Assembly: GCA_030770535.1 (NCBI GenBank)
Contig: JASVEC010000016.1
Coordinates: forward strand, 806,001 to 870,000
Direction of reading: 5' to 3'
DNA length: 64,000 bases
From: Batkoa obscura
Lineage: Eukaryota; Entomophthoromycota; Entomophthoromycetes; Entomophthorales; Batkoaceae
Shown here: piece after piece, positions 34,867 through 46,021 of the stretch
Numbering within the stretch: the first letter of the stretch is position 1
Layout: every line of letters starts with the position of its first letter
Made by a program: the position numbers and the translations under genes
The notes under the pieces: generated by a model
The model's database searches: none
What the model was told of the DNA's origin: nothing
The model's input: the letters and a program-made list of their open reading frames with translations, nothing else

Positions 34867-35848
34867 GTCTTTCTTTCTTTCTTTAATATATTAAATTTTG
34901 GTCAAAATTAAGCCAAACTTATTGTAGTCACTGCCTATTGCAGTTATATATAACTCATGACTGGCAATTTGTTTATTTATTTTTATTTGATGAGTTTATT
35001 ATGAATTTTTTTTAGCAAGGGTTTTATTTCAATATTTAAATTAGATCCACTTCATATTAAAAGTGATTAGATAAATTGTTTTTTATAGTTCGAGTAATCT
35101 CAAATTAAAAAGAGTATTTGATTTAATATAAGCAAATTTCAAAGGTTGAACTATGTAATAAACTATAGCTTGATTATATTAAATGAATATTTGTAATATT
35201 AGAAATTATCTAAATTTAACAAAAAATTTATAGCTTAATTTAAGTTTCATTTTAAAATATTTGTAAAAATACTCTTGTTTTGTTCAGTTTTTTTGATGAT
35301 AGTTTTTACAATAGTAAAAACAATACAACAAAAGTCAATAAGTGAATATTAATATGAAATTAATTTTAAACTTTGGTTCATTTTAATATACAGGGATGTG
35401 TTTTGTATTTAACAGTTTTACTAACAATTTTCCCACCCAAATAGCGCTTAAAAGATGGAAAAAGTGATGAAATAAAAAAACACCCTCATATTTTAAACTT
35501 AGAGTTATTAGTTTTGTTAATTTATATTTTGAATATTACAATAAAAGTAATATCGTATAATGAACAATGTATCAATTCATTATTCTATTTTAAAAAAACT
35601 TATTAAGTTAATTGATATTATAAATTAAATAATGATATAGTAATATTTAGATAGTTCTATATTTGATTTGATCCTCACTTTTGATATTAAAAATAAATAA
35701 GTAAACTGTAGAAACAATAGAAATATCTTATTATTCTAAATAATAGAATAACTAAAAAATAGACTAAAAACATTTTACTTGATAAACATATAATGCAATT
35801 CAATAAAGTAGTGAAAATGACTTAATTCAACCTTACAATCTTTTTAAT
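34867..35848. other. Intergenic region with one MITE
   Basis: AT-rich sequence between hydroxylase copy 1 and Rpa14, holding the MITE at 35391-35488. Nothing else recognised. Confidence 0.5.
35391..35488 (+). mobile_element. TA-MITE copy, forward
   Basis: Begins CAGGGATGTGTTTTG after TA and ends CACCCTCA before TA; 98 bp. The core AAATAGCGCTTAAAAGATGG is intact. Confidence 0.85.
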
Positions 35849-36350
35849 TTAAACAAATAATCTTGGGGCTTTATTTTGTAAATATAAAAATTCGTCATAT
35901 TTAACTAAATCTAAATAAATATTAAAAAATAAACAACTCAATCAAAACAAATAACATTAATCTTACCAAAATTATCGGGTAAAGCATAACAAGCAAGTGC
36001 AGAAATTTTACCATCTGGTAATGCTTTACCTACAATTTCTACAATTTTACTACGAACTTGAACATTCTGTTGAACAATAATGGCAATGGTTAAAAATAAG
36101 ATAATATGATATAACAAAAACATGGAATTACATTATTTAATAAAATTTCAACTCTTCCACGATCCGATGCTTCAAGGATACCAAATTCTGGATTCATCTG
36201 ATTTCAATTATTTCATCTTAATTTAACTAATACGAATTAATTCATAGATAAATTTAAACTTACACTTTCAACACTGCCAACGATACGAACAACTTGATTG
36301 ATGTGAGCATTGATTTGACTGGAATTAATTCTTAACGTTGGGGTATCCAT
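35849..36350 (-). CDS. Replication protein A 14-kDa subunit (Rpa3)
   Basis: Four exons: 36350-36264, 36197-36132, 36066-35967 and 35910-35849; 104 residues, close to the ~120 of the family. RPA14 is the small OB-fold subunit of the heterotrimeric single-stranded-DNA-binding complex used in replication and repair. Recognisable features are TLRINSSQINAHINQVVRIVG at the start, the acidic FGILEASDRGRVEILL strand pair, VEIVGKALPDGKI, and the short C-terminal helix beginning DLVKYDEFLYLQNKAP that drives trimer assembly. The protein is short and poorly conserved in fungi, so the call rests on the ordered pattern and length rather than one motif. It is followed on the same strand, 256 bp upstream, by the PIG-A gene. 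Confidence 0.75.
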
Positions 36351-36606
36351 TTTAAAATACTCAAGTTTTCAATAAATAAATAAAAAGATGAGTTAAATAA
36401 CATTAAGCTTGGTTCACCTTTATTTAGTAAATTGATGTCGAAAACTAAAATTTTGGGCCAATCAAATAGGTTGAATTGGATGCGTTTATTGTATAGAATT
36501 TGATTTAAGGACAAAGTATAATAAAATTGATAATTTATATAATAAAACATTCGATTAATAAACATAAATTAATTATACAATATAAGCTATTGTTTAAATA
36601 TTTTTA

Positions 36607-38797
36607 TTATTGATTCATTTTAAGATGCAAATTTAAACTAAAATCCATAGACATCTAAAAAAATAAAAAAATAAATGTCACTATTAGCATTCCATAATAA
36701 CAATATTAAATATTCTTACTTGTTTATATTTTTCTAAATTAAAATTTGGGCAAATTTCAATTTCATCTTTAGGAGAAAAGTATTCCAACAACAATAAAAT
36801 CAAAAAATCAATAGCTGCAAAAATACAAAATAAGATTCCAGAAAAGGGGCCACAACCATAGTACCTATATATAAAATATCAAATATTAATCTTACTTCTT
36901 TAACTAATAAACAAAATAATGACTATAAGTAATCTTACTTTTTTAATCGATTTAATAACGGAGGATGTTGTGATTTTATAATTTTAAAATAAATCTGTAA
37001 TAAAAATTTGATTTATACTAAATAATTTCAATAAAACATAAATAAACTATTACTCTTTCTGTTCTATCACAAACGTCAGCCCAAGAATACATTTTCATTA
37101 CCTTTCGATGCATTTTAAATGGATCAATTGGTGATGTCTGTATTTTTTCAATTGCTTCAGATACCGTTTTAATCATATCTAAATAAATATATTCAACGAA
37201 AAATTCAATTTAAAATTCAAAAATTATATACCTTTTTCTTCTGGCATACCAAAATGTAACATATCTCTTGGTAATACTTCAGGTATACCACCTACTTTGG
37301 TACTAACTACCATTAAGCTAAATAAAATACAAAAGTTAAATTTAAATTTTAATATAAATAAATCTTATTTTTTACCCACAACTAGCCGCTTCTACCACAG
37401 CGATACAAAAGGCTTCGGTTAAACTTGTATTTAAAAATATATTCCCTTTAACTAATACCTTCATAATAAAATAAAATAATTTAACAACTAATGATAATAA
37501 CAATGATAAATACTTACTGATCGAACGTCTTCTTTTTTAATTTTACCTAATAATTCCACTCGATCTGTAATTAAATGTTTTTCTCTCATTTGTTCTAAAT
37601 CCACTCTTTTTGGACCATCACCACCTTAAAATTTATTGTATTAATTAATATCAACTATAAATAAATTATAGCTTACCAATTAAAAACTTAACATTTGAAT
37701 ATTTTTGACAAATTCTAGGTATTATAGCTACCAATAAATCAATACCTTTACGATAGACTAATCTTGATAGTACAACTATAGTAACTGATATAAAAAGTAA
37801 ATATTATTTAACACAACTAATGGAATTAAAGAATACTAAACTTAGGATCCGCTTGTTTAGGATCAGGTAAAAAATTACTAGGAACAATAGCATTTGGAAT
37901 CACTGATACAATATCAGGATCTAAGTTGGCCCTTAATACCGTATTTTCTCTACTAATATAAGAACAAAATATTAGTGATATTATAAAAAATAAACTTTCT
38001 TCAGTTTTAGCATTGTTAAAAATAGAAATAGGAATTAAAATTAAAATTGATATAAAAAAATTACCAAGTATGTGAAACGCATATCACATGATCAATATCA
38101 CTTAAATTAAATTTTAAAAATTTATTCATACCAATGGAAGATGTATCTGCAAATCCAAATAAAGAATGATCGGTAAAACAAGCTTTTAATCCCATAGTAC
38201 GTGCATGAAAAATAGCTTCTAAAGCCATACAAGAAAAGGCCTAATATTAAATCATTAATATCAATTATTAAATGAAAGTTTTATAGTTGAGTTAGATGAA
38301 GTGTGATTGTCAGGAGAGTGTTAATAAAGAATAAAAAAAACACAACTTACTTGATGTCCATGGACAATGGAAATCTTTTCCCTTATTACAATATTTCGAA
38401 ATAGGGGAAAAAATAAGAATAAATTGGGAAAAGTAGCTTGATTATAAATAACAAAGTGAGGGATATAGTATACTTTTAAACCATTTGGTAAATATCTTAT
38501 TCCTACTCTTTCATTATAATTGTGAGTGATCACAATTACCTACAGTTGATGGATTAGTCAGTTCCGTTGAAAATGATGATAGATTTTATATTATGGTTGG
38601 GAAAACGAATGATCACAACTTACTTTATGTCCTTTTTCTATTAATTGCTGAGCTAAATGATAAAGATGTGATTCCACTCCACCTACATTAGGGAAAAAAA
38701 AATCGGAGACAAAGCTAATAAATAAACAAAAAGGTTATAATCAAGAGAAATAAAAGCTCATTAGATCATTAATTAGTTACCATATATTTAATTTCAT
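36607..38797 (-). CDS. GPI3: PIG-A/Gpi3, catalytic subunit of GPI N-acetylglucosaminyltransferase
   Basis: Thirteen exons: 38797-38781, 38714-38624, 38539-38351, 38240-38065, 37952-37837, 37784-37677, 37624-37518, 37458-37376, 37317-37232, 37178-37054, 36994-36939, 36864-36720 and 36654-36607; 448 residues (yeast Gpi3 452). It transfers GlcNAc from UDP-GlcNAc to phosphatidylinositol on the cytosolic ER face, the first step of GPI-anchor synthesis. Family blocks in order: [80 protein letters not shown], the GT4 EX7E region [32 protein letters not shown], and a C-terminal transmembrane helix. The first exon is only 17 nt, which encodes MKLNIC; it is needed to complete the conserved NICFVSDF start. 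Confidence 0.92.
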
Positions 38798-39094
38798 TTT
38801 CTGCTTTTATTTGGTCGTTTTAATAATGTCATTAATTAGAATAAAAAATTATAAAAAAATAGAATTTTGATTTTTGCGTCTTTTTGAATCTATTTTTTGA
38901 AATTGAAAGTTGTAATACAATATTAATCAAATTAAATAAGATTAAAAAGTAAAGAAAGTAGAAACTTCTATAAATTTGTTTAATAAAATATAATCTATGA
39001 CTAGGAAAAGAGGATTAAATTAAGCTCTTTAAAGATCTGTTAATAATAAAAGATAAATAAAAACTCTATAAAAATAAACAATAAATTTACTTAT

Positions 39095-41059
39095 TTAACG
39101 CTTCTTAAGTTTAGTAGAAAATGTCTTCAATGGATCATGACGCTAGAAATAGAACATTAGAATTGATATATTGATCTTAAATAACTAAAACTTACCCTTT
39201 TATTTTTACGATGACTATCTCTATGTTTGTTTTCAAACTTAATACCTTTTCTTTTTTTGTTTTCTTCCTTTGCATTGTCACCAATTACTTGTTCCTGATT
39301 AACACTAGCAATTTTAGGAATCAAATAAGAGGGTACCGTTTTCAAGTATTCTTTATTTTTATCTTGCATTAAAGGTTTGTCATGTCTTAAAAATTCCAAA
39401 TCTTTAGGTCGATCTTCAAAATGAGCTTTTAACTTTTCCGAATTCATTAATTCATTTTTTAATTCTTTGACTCGGGCTTCTTTAATTTTTAATTTCGTTA
39501 CCATTCTTTCCGCATCTTCACAACGGTATCGAAAGCCTTCAATTTGTTTCATATCAAATTCATATGGACAAATTGGACTCCCTTTTTGTTCTCTACTCTT
39601 ACTAACTTTATTAAATACAGCTTCTTCTATTGAATTGGAAGTGGATATTAATGATAATGCAATACCACTTTTACCACCACGAGCAGTTCTTCCAATTCGA
39701 TGGGTATAAGATTTGATAGATATCGGAAAATCAAAATTTATAACAGCAGCTACACTTTTGAAATCAATACCACGAGATACACCATATTCTTTATCGGAAT
39801 TAAAAGTTGTTTTTCTTTTTTTAATAACTCTTTCTTCTTTATTTTCTTCTTCTGAGTTCTCTTCTTCTTCATCTGAATCTTTATCTACTTTGTATTTTTG
39901 TTCATCCGATGCAATAATATAATCATAAATTCCTTTATTAAATTCTTCAATTATATGATATCTTGAATTTAATGGCAATTCAGAATTCAAAGCACATGAA
40001 CGTATACCAAATTTTTCTAAAAATAGTTTTAATTTATAACATGTTTCGATTTCATTCACAAATATTAAACATTTTCCTTTAATTAATTGTAATTTAAGTA
40101 TAACATATAATAATAGAAATTTATCATTATTAGTACATTTTATACTATATTCACTTAATGTTCCATCACTTGTTTCATCTTCTTTTAATTTTAAAACTAC
40201 TGGATTTCTTAAAATTAACTGTTTAAGATTTTCAATATCCTAATTGAATTTTGTTATTAAAAAAGATTCTTCTTATTTATATAAAATAGTTACCTTATTA
40301 ATAGTAGCTGATAATAAAAAAGATTGACAGGCTTTTGGTAGATAAGTTAAAATTTGTTTTAAATCTTGTTCATAACCAAAAGATAAGACTAAATCCGCTT
40401 CATCAATAATTAATTGTTGTAAACTAGTTTTAACGTTTAATGACTATAAAATTTGATTTGAGATTAAATTGACATTGAAATACTATTAAAATTTACCTTA
40501 TTTTGTAAAAAACTTAAAATTTTACTTGGGGTACCAATAACAATACTTGGTAACTCTTTAAGTTGAGTTCTATAAAATAAAATTAATTTATAAAAGGAAA
40601 TTATTTCATTTAATCTTACTTCAAAAGTTTATCAGGTACATTACCAGATAAATTAATATGTTTAATATCCCCGCAATAGATAAGAATTTCATTAAGTTGA
40701 TTACTAACTTGTTCGCAAAGTTCTCTGGTGGGTACTAATATCATTGCTTTGATAGTCGATTTGTTATTTTCATTCTAAAAAACAATTGTTACTTTTTATT
40801 AATTAAATTCATAAAACTAAAATACCTCCTTAATCAACAATAAATTTTGGAGAATAGGTAAAAGGTAGGTTAATGTTTTACCCGAACCAGTTCTTGCTCT
40901 AGCCAAGATATCTTTACCAGCTAAAGCTAATGGAATAACACTGGATTGAATTAAAGTGGGTTTAACATGGCCTAGTTTAGCAACAGCTCGAAGTAAACGA
41001 TCATCTAAGCCTAAATCATTAAAACTTTTATTTTGATCAATTACTTTAGTATCAGCCAT
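39095..41059 (-). CDS. DBP9: DEAD-box RNA helicase Dbp9 (DDX56), ribosome biogenesis
   Basis: Six exons: 41059-40826, 40774-40620, 40569-40497, 40443-40294, 40239-39196 and 39142-39095; 567 residues (yeast Dbp9 594). Dbp9 acts in nucleolar 60S subunit assembly. Motifs: Q-motif region [28 protein letters not shown] (I), PTREL (Ia), GTPSKI (Ib), DEAD in [14 protein letters not shown] (II), SAT (III), [20 protein letters not shown] (IV), RGIDF (V) and [10 protein letters not shown] (VI). An acidic insert of Glu/Asp/Ser lies between motifs IV and V, as in other Dbp9 proteins. The C-terminus is Lys/Arg-rich, fitting nucleolar RNA binding. It is divergent from SF3A2 with 227 bp between starts. Confidence 0.93.
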
Positions 41060-41286
41060 AGTTCTATTTGAATTAAAAGTTGTTAAATTAAAATCAATAA
41101 AAGTTAAAAATGGTCCTAAAATTCAAACTTGCGAATCTTTTGCAATTTATTTTAGAAATGAATAAAGCTCGAATTTAATAGAGCCAATTAAAAGCATTAA
41201 AATACCAAGCTAAAGATGTAAAAATTCATATTTTATATAAGAGTTGAAATGTTTGTTTTAATAAACTCAAATAAAATAACTTAAAA

Positions 41287-41964
41287 ATGGATTATCAAAA
41301 CCGAGCAGGCTCCAAACCAGGGGCAGGAGGGGTAGCGAGTGCCTCTGAGTCGAATGTAGATCGACGTGAAAGATTACGAAAATTAGCCTTAGAAACCATT
41401 GATTTAGCGAAAGATCCTTATTTTATGAAAAATCATTTAGGTTCCTACGAGTGTAAACTATGTTTAACATTACATACAAATGAAGGGAGTTATTTAGCAC
41501 ATACACAAGGAAAAAAGCATCAAACTAATTTAGCTAGAAGAGCAGCCAAAGAAGCAGCCGAATCAATAGCACCAGTACCAGTAACTCAAACGCCAATTGT
41601 ACCCCGTAAAAATTTTATTAAAATTGGACGACCTGGATATAAAGTAACAAAACTTAAAGATCCAAATACTAATCAATTAGGCTTTTTATTTAGCATTCAA
41701 TATCCAGAATGTGGGACAGATATTATACCTAGATTTCGGTTTATGTCTGCATTTGAACAGCATATTGAAGCCCCCGATAAAAATTTTCAATATTTAATAT
41801 TTGCGGCAGAACCTTATGAAAATATTGGATTTAAAGTTCAATCAAAAGAAATTGATAGAAATCCTCAATTGTTTTTTTCATATTGGGATAAAGAATGTAA
41901 TCAATTTTCGTTACAATTCTTTTTTAAAGAAGATTATCCATCTGGTATTAACTCTAACAAATAA
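41287..41964 (+). CDS. Splicing factor 3A subunit 2 (SF3A2/Prp11)
   Basis: Intronless, 225 residues. SF3A2 belongs to the SF3a complex of the U2 snRNP and contacts the branch-site region before splicing. The start MDYQNRAGSKPGAGGVASAS is nearly invariant in this family. A matrin-type C2H2 zinc finger follows at residues ~50-80 (YECKLCLTLHTNEGSYLAHT, then KKH). The central part has IGRPGYKVTKLKDP and the C-terminal domain keeps YLIFAAEPYENIGFKVQ and YWDKE. The Pro-rich tail of the animal protein is absent, as in many fungi. It is a divergent neighbour of Dbp9; a CCAAT sequence lies about 100 bp upstream. Confidence 0.94.
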   Translation: MDYQNRAGSKPGAGGVASASESNVDRRERLRKLALETIDLAKDPYFMKNHLGSYECKLCLTLHTNEGSYLAHTQGKKHQTNLARRAAKEAAESIAPVPVTQTPIVPRKNFIKIGRPGYKVTKLKDPNTNQLGFLFSIQYPECGTDIIPRFRFMSAFEQHIEAPDKNFQYLIFAAEPYENIGFKVQSKEIDRNPQLFFSYWDKECNQFSLQFFFKEDYPSGINSNK

Positions 41965-42106
41965 ATTTTTATTAATTTTGTAGTTTGGGTTTGCACTATT
42001 TTTAAGCTAATAAAAAATTATTTAACTTTCTATTGGTGGATTTTTTTGAAACTCTTTATTTTAAGCATATCCCATAAAATTTAATACAGTTTAACTTATT
42101 TTTAAA

Positions 42107-43185
42107 ATGGCATTTACTAGTATAATAAGAGTAAGTATATTAACATATTAAAATTAAAATAGTACTAATAAAACATAAAGAATGCCAACCAATTAGTTAG
42201 TAAAAATTTATTTACTAAATCCTTATCCACTACAAGCTTAAATTGGAGTTCTTTGGATGCCAGTAAAGTAACTGAATCAAAAATTGAGGTTTTACAACCA
42301 CTTAAACCTAAAGTATTAAGACCTTTCTCACAACCAAAATGTAATTGATTTTATGTTGATTTATACTAATTTAAAACTAATAAAAAATGAACTTAGTCGT
42401 TGCTCCAGTTGCCGAATCAACACAAGCTAAAGGTAATTAACTAATAAATTAAATCCAAGCTCTCATTCTAACCTCAACCAAAGTATTAAATCCTTTTCCA
42501 ACGACTGTCCAAGTGTGGTTGAAAGATTTTAAAACCCAACAACCCATTGATATATTAAATATAAGTGCGGATGTATTTGCCAGTCCAATCAGAAGGGATA
42601 TATTACAACGAGCTGTAGTATATGAAAGAGATTGTTTACGTCAAGGAACTCATTCTGCCTTAAGTCGATCTGAGGTTTCTGGTACAGGTAGAAAAGCTTA
42701 TGCTCAAAAAGGAAGAGGTAAAGCACGTGTTGGTTCTCTTCGTGCTCCTCACTTTCGTGGTGGTAAGTTTAATTTAATGGATTTAAAGGCTACGTTTATT
42801 TAGTTTGAAATTAGGGGGTCGTGCTTTTCCTGTTAAACCACGTGATCATTCAACTAAATTACCAAGAAAATTATATAATTTTGCTTTGAGAGTATTATTA
42901 TCTACTAAATATGCCCAAAATCAACTGCTTTTAGTAGATAATGTAGAATTGGATAGTCATAAAACAAAAGATTTAGTATCTGTATTAAAAGGACATAATC
43001 TAGATTCCGCCATGTTTATGTTGGGTCAAGAAAATGATTATTTAGAATTAGCAGTCAATAATATTCCAGGAATTTCAGTGGGTGATATTTATGATCCTAC
43101 TATTTATCAGATGATGTTACATTCCAATTTAGTACTTGATAAACTTGCCTTGGCTTATTTTGAAGATACTCTTAGAGTTGATTAA
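42107..43185 (+). CDS. Mitochondrial ribosomal protein uL4m (Yml6)
   Basis: Five exons: 42107-42130, 42181-42340, 42397-42432, 42484-42762 and 42815-43185; 289 residues. uL4m is the mitochondrial large-subunit L4 protein near the exit tunnel. Exons 1-3 supply a Ser/Thr/Lys-rich leader (NLFTKSLSTTSLNWSS). Core blocks are FASPIRRDILQRAVVYERDC, TGTGRKAYAQKGRGKARVG (read SGTGRK), RAPHFRGG and KLPRKLYNFALRVLLS. Intron 1 uses a TACTAAT branch and an AAG acceptor. The acceptor of intron 4 is the less certain one: a nearer TAG at 42803 would cause an immediate stop, so the TTAG ending at 42814 is chosen. Confidence 0.87.
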
Positions 43186-43682
43186 AAAGATTATAGATTA
43201 ACGGGAGAAACATGAAAAAATAATAAATTAGATCGTTTAAAATTTTGTTGTTTAATTATAATGTTATGCTTTTAAGTTTATAAGAATGATAAGTTTAAAA
43301 AAATAGCCTTTCCTATTATTAATCTTATACAGAAAATTAGTATTGATTAGCTTATATCAAAATAGATATAAGCTAATATGAAAGAATCAAATAATATTTA
43401 AATAAACTGATAATAGTGGTCTTTTAAAATAATAAGGAATATATTAATATAACATAGTAAAGGAGAAGTACCATCCTATTTTGAAATTTGTATAAAGACA
43501 GCAATTTTTTGATTATTCTCAAAGCAGTAGAGCTTTTACTTATTCAATACAAATTGATTTTATTAATAGCTGCTAAAATGATAGAAAATATCAAAATTAA
43601 ACCTATTTATTGACCATTACTATCACTACATATTAATTAAAATAAACATATAGGCGTCTACTATGACTTCAAAAACATAACA
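43186..43682. other. Intergenic gap, nothing recognised
   Basis: About 500 bp between the 3' ends of uL4m and hydroxylase copy 2. No repeat or coding remnant was found. Confidence 0.5.
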
Positions 43683-44556
43683 CTATTGTTTTTTAACCTT
43701 ATTGAAATCAGCTTCCGTATTATGTAAATAATCCAGGATACCCAACAACCCAAATTCGTAATTAAATTTTTCATGATGATAATCATGGCCTGTAGCCGAA
43801 CGAAAAAAAGGAAGATTGTAACCAGAATGTGAGTTAACTGTATTAAAATTAGCGAGTGTTAACCAAAAATAAATAGTGAGTGGATGAGACCTTAATACTA
43901 ATGGACCCAACAGTAAGGGTAACAAATTAGAAAATAAAAATTCAGTTACTGTAGCATAAACAGCTAATTGAGGTTAGTAAATGATAAAATGAGTATAGAA
44001 AAATGAACTTACCTGCTAAACCAATGGGGGCGGTAAACTCATGATGCAGTTTATGAAATTTAGCATAAAGTAAAGGATGATGAAGTAATCGATGAACATA
44101 ATAAAACCCAACTTCAGTAATAAGTAAATAAATGATGATATCTCTTAGAAACTGGCCAATTGTAGGTACCTGACTAAAGTATTCCTTTGCCTGTCCAAAT
44201 GATGAATATCTAGGCGAGATGGGATGACATAAATAATAAACTAAATAAGAACTTGGTGGCGCAATTAACACATAATTGAACAAGGCTATTGGCAACGCTT
44301 TTTTGTAATCTTCGATAGCCTCCTTTTTGCGTTTTTGGATTTTATATTTTGAATAACCGGTTGGATAATGGACATCAATAATATAAAAAAAAAGAGAAGA
44401 AATAAAATAGGTTGAGAAAGCACATAAATAAGAGCCAATTAACAATAAAGAAAAAGAATCAAACTTTGAGTTTAAAATATTCCATAGTTCTTGACCTTCA
44501 AAGTGTAGTAATATTGAATAGCTAGCTACAAAAAGCGGTACAATTCCTCCATTCAT
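43683..44556 (-). CDS. FAXDC2-type hydroxylase/sterol desaturase family protein, copy 2
   Basis: Two exons, 44556-44013 and 43963-43683; 274 residues. All four histidine boxes are present (HRLLHH, HKLHHEF, HSGYN, HDYHHEKF), so it should be active. An upstream in-frame ATG at 44592 exists, but the ATG at 44556 gives an exon 1 of exactly 544 nt, the same as both paralogues, and is preferred. The intron position and phase are shared by all copies. Between 43994 and 44191 the DNA is identical to copy 1 (34362-34559) including the start of the intron, while flanking exon sequence and the rest of the intron differ. Its upstream region shares a 25-bp block with copy 3. Confidence 0.87.
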
Positions 44557-44653
44557 TATGTTAATATTTGTAACTAAAAAATGAGAAAACAATTTATAAA
44601 TATATTTCTTAACAAAAAGAAGTAAATGATTTAACTATTTATTTTTAAAACAT

Positions 44654-44678
44654 CAGTTTTCATTCCTCCATTGTGACA
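44654..44678 (-). promoter_or_regulatory. Conserved upstream block of hydroxylase copy 2
   Basis: 25 bp that match the block upstream of copy 3 (49589-49613) at 21 of 25 positions, at nearly the same distance from the start codon (98-122 versus 92-116 bp). Includes ATTGTGACA. Could be a shared control site or simply slow decay after duplication. Confidence 0.4.
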
Positions 44679-45078
44679 ATAATGCTTAGAATCTCCCCAA
44701 AAGCTGGACAATATGTAAACATTCCAAATTTTTAAAAAAAGTTTGAGAGTATATACTTATGAATTTTTATTTTTTTGTTTTATTTTATTTTCATATTACA
44801 TAATTTGCAAAAAATTTAGATTTAAACTACACTTTAAAAATATTATCAAAATTATTATTAAGATATAGTGTAATAAATAGTATCTAATAATTTTATATTA
44901 ACTCCCCACTTATAAATTTCTATTGCATTGTCTTAGTATTTTAAAATATCTGCACTGAATTATAACTGAACAATAAAAAATAAAAAAAGAAATATTTTTA
45001 TACAGATTTTGAAAAGTTGGATTTAAATTAAGCTATAAATTTTATTTTTATTTTTATTGTTTTTAAATTCTCAATATC

Positions 45079-45144
45079 AATTTGATATAAATAAAGTATA
45101 GTTCGCTGTACAACTTAAAGTTTTAATTTTATTTATATCAAATT
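45079..45144. repeat. 17-bp perfect inverted repeat
   Basis: AATTTGATATAAATAAA at 45079-45095 and its exact reverse complement at 45128-45144, separated by 32 bp. It directly precedes the GC-richer tract. A shortened copy, CATATCAAATT, occurs again near 45488. Confidence 0.7.
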
Positions 45145-45147
45145 AGG

Positions 45148-45312
45148 ATGTCTCTAAAGCCTGGTTTAAGTATAAATGAGTCGGCAGTGAGCACATGCTT
45201 TTGCTTTAATGACTGGCTAAAAACGCATTTTTCACCAGGATTAAGGCTCACTCTTATAAACCCGAGGTTAGCTCTAGCCATCAGTTTCGTGGTAATATGG
45301 AAAACAGTATAA
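45148..45312 (+). CDS. Short open frame in a GC-richer tract, unidentified (doubtful)
   Basis: An ATG-started frame of 54 codons (MSLKPGLSINESAVSTCFCF..., ending VVIWKTV) begins three bases after the inverted repeat. It uses GCC, CTC, CCG and AGC codons that are rare in the neighbouring genes. The C-terminal half could form a membrane helix. No family is recognised, and it may be a chance frame or the remnant of inserted DNA. Confidence 0.2.
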   Translation: MSLKPGLSINESAVSTCFCFNDWLKTHFSPGLRLTLINPRLALAISFVVIWKTV

Positions 45313-45899
45313 CCTATCGATTTTTAAATTATACTGTCTTATCTAATTTTTGATATCTGTGTGCCTCCTATTTTTATAAATTCACAAATCCTATTGTTAT
45401 ATTAATGATATGAGCCTTACTTTTACTTCTCTACTTTTACTTTTGTTCTCACTTCTGCGCTTCCATCTTTTTGACCATTTATAAAGTTCATATCAAATTG
45501 GGGTTTGCCAAAACCTCTTCTTGTCTTTCAGACTCTTCACTCTTCGTCAGGTGAAAAATTACTTGAGACCAAGGTTTCTCTCTCACGATTACTAAATTAA
45601 TTAATCAAAGTAGATGCGCTATACTCTCCAAATGAGCTGTCTCCCCCTCTATCGTTCATCAAAGGGCTTTATTTCATTTAAAGCACAATAAACCACTTGG
45701 GGCCTGTTGCCTCTTGAAGAATTTAAAAATTAAACACTCTTAATACGAAGGGTGTATTGTTTTGAATTTAATGATTTGATGTCAATACAACTCAAAACAA
45801 ACAAATATTAAAAATAATAGACTAACTTCCATGTATGAATTATTTCTATCTATAATAGATAATATTTATAGTAAACATTCTTTAATTTTAGTTAAAATT

Positions 45900-45997
45900 T
45901 GGGAATGTTTTTTTTGTCTTCATTACTTTTTCTTTTTGAGCACTATTTGAGTGGAAAGATTATTAGCAAAATTCTTAAACGAAAAAATACATCGCCA
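45900..45997 (-). mobile_element. TA-MITE copy, reverse, next to the dead hydroxylase
   Basis: Begins TGGGAATGTTTTTTT and ends CATCGCCA; 98 bp. The flanks read TT rather than TA, presumably through mutation. It lies 25 bp from the decayed hydroxylase copy. Confidence 0.8.
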
Positions 45998-46021
45998 TTT
46001 ATTATATTCAAAAGCTTATTT

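Noticed and set aside
40059-40059. ATG at 40059 as the start of a separate helicase-domain gene
   Set aside because: It is internal to exon 5 of Dbp9; upstream exons supply motifs Q to IV in frame.
44557-44592. Upstream start of hydroxylase copy 2 at 44592
   Set aside because: The later ATG gives an exon of the same length as both paralogues; the extension is not conserved.
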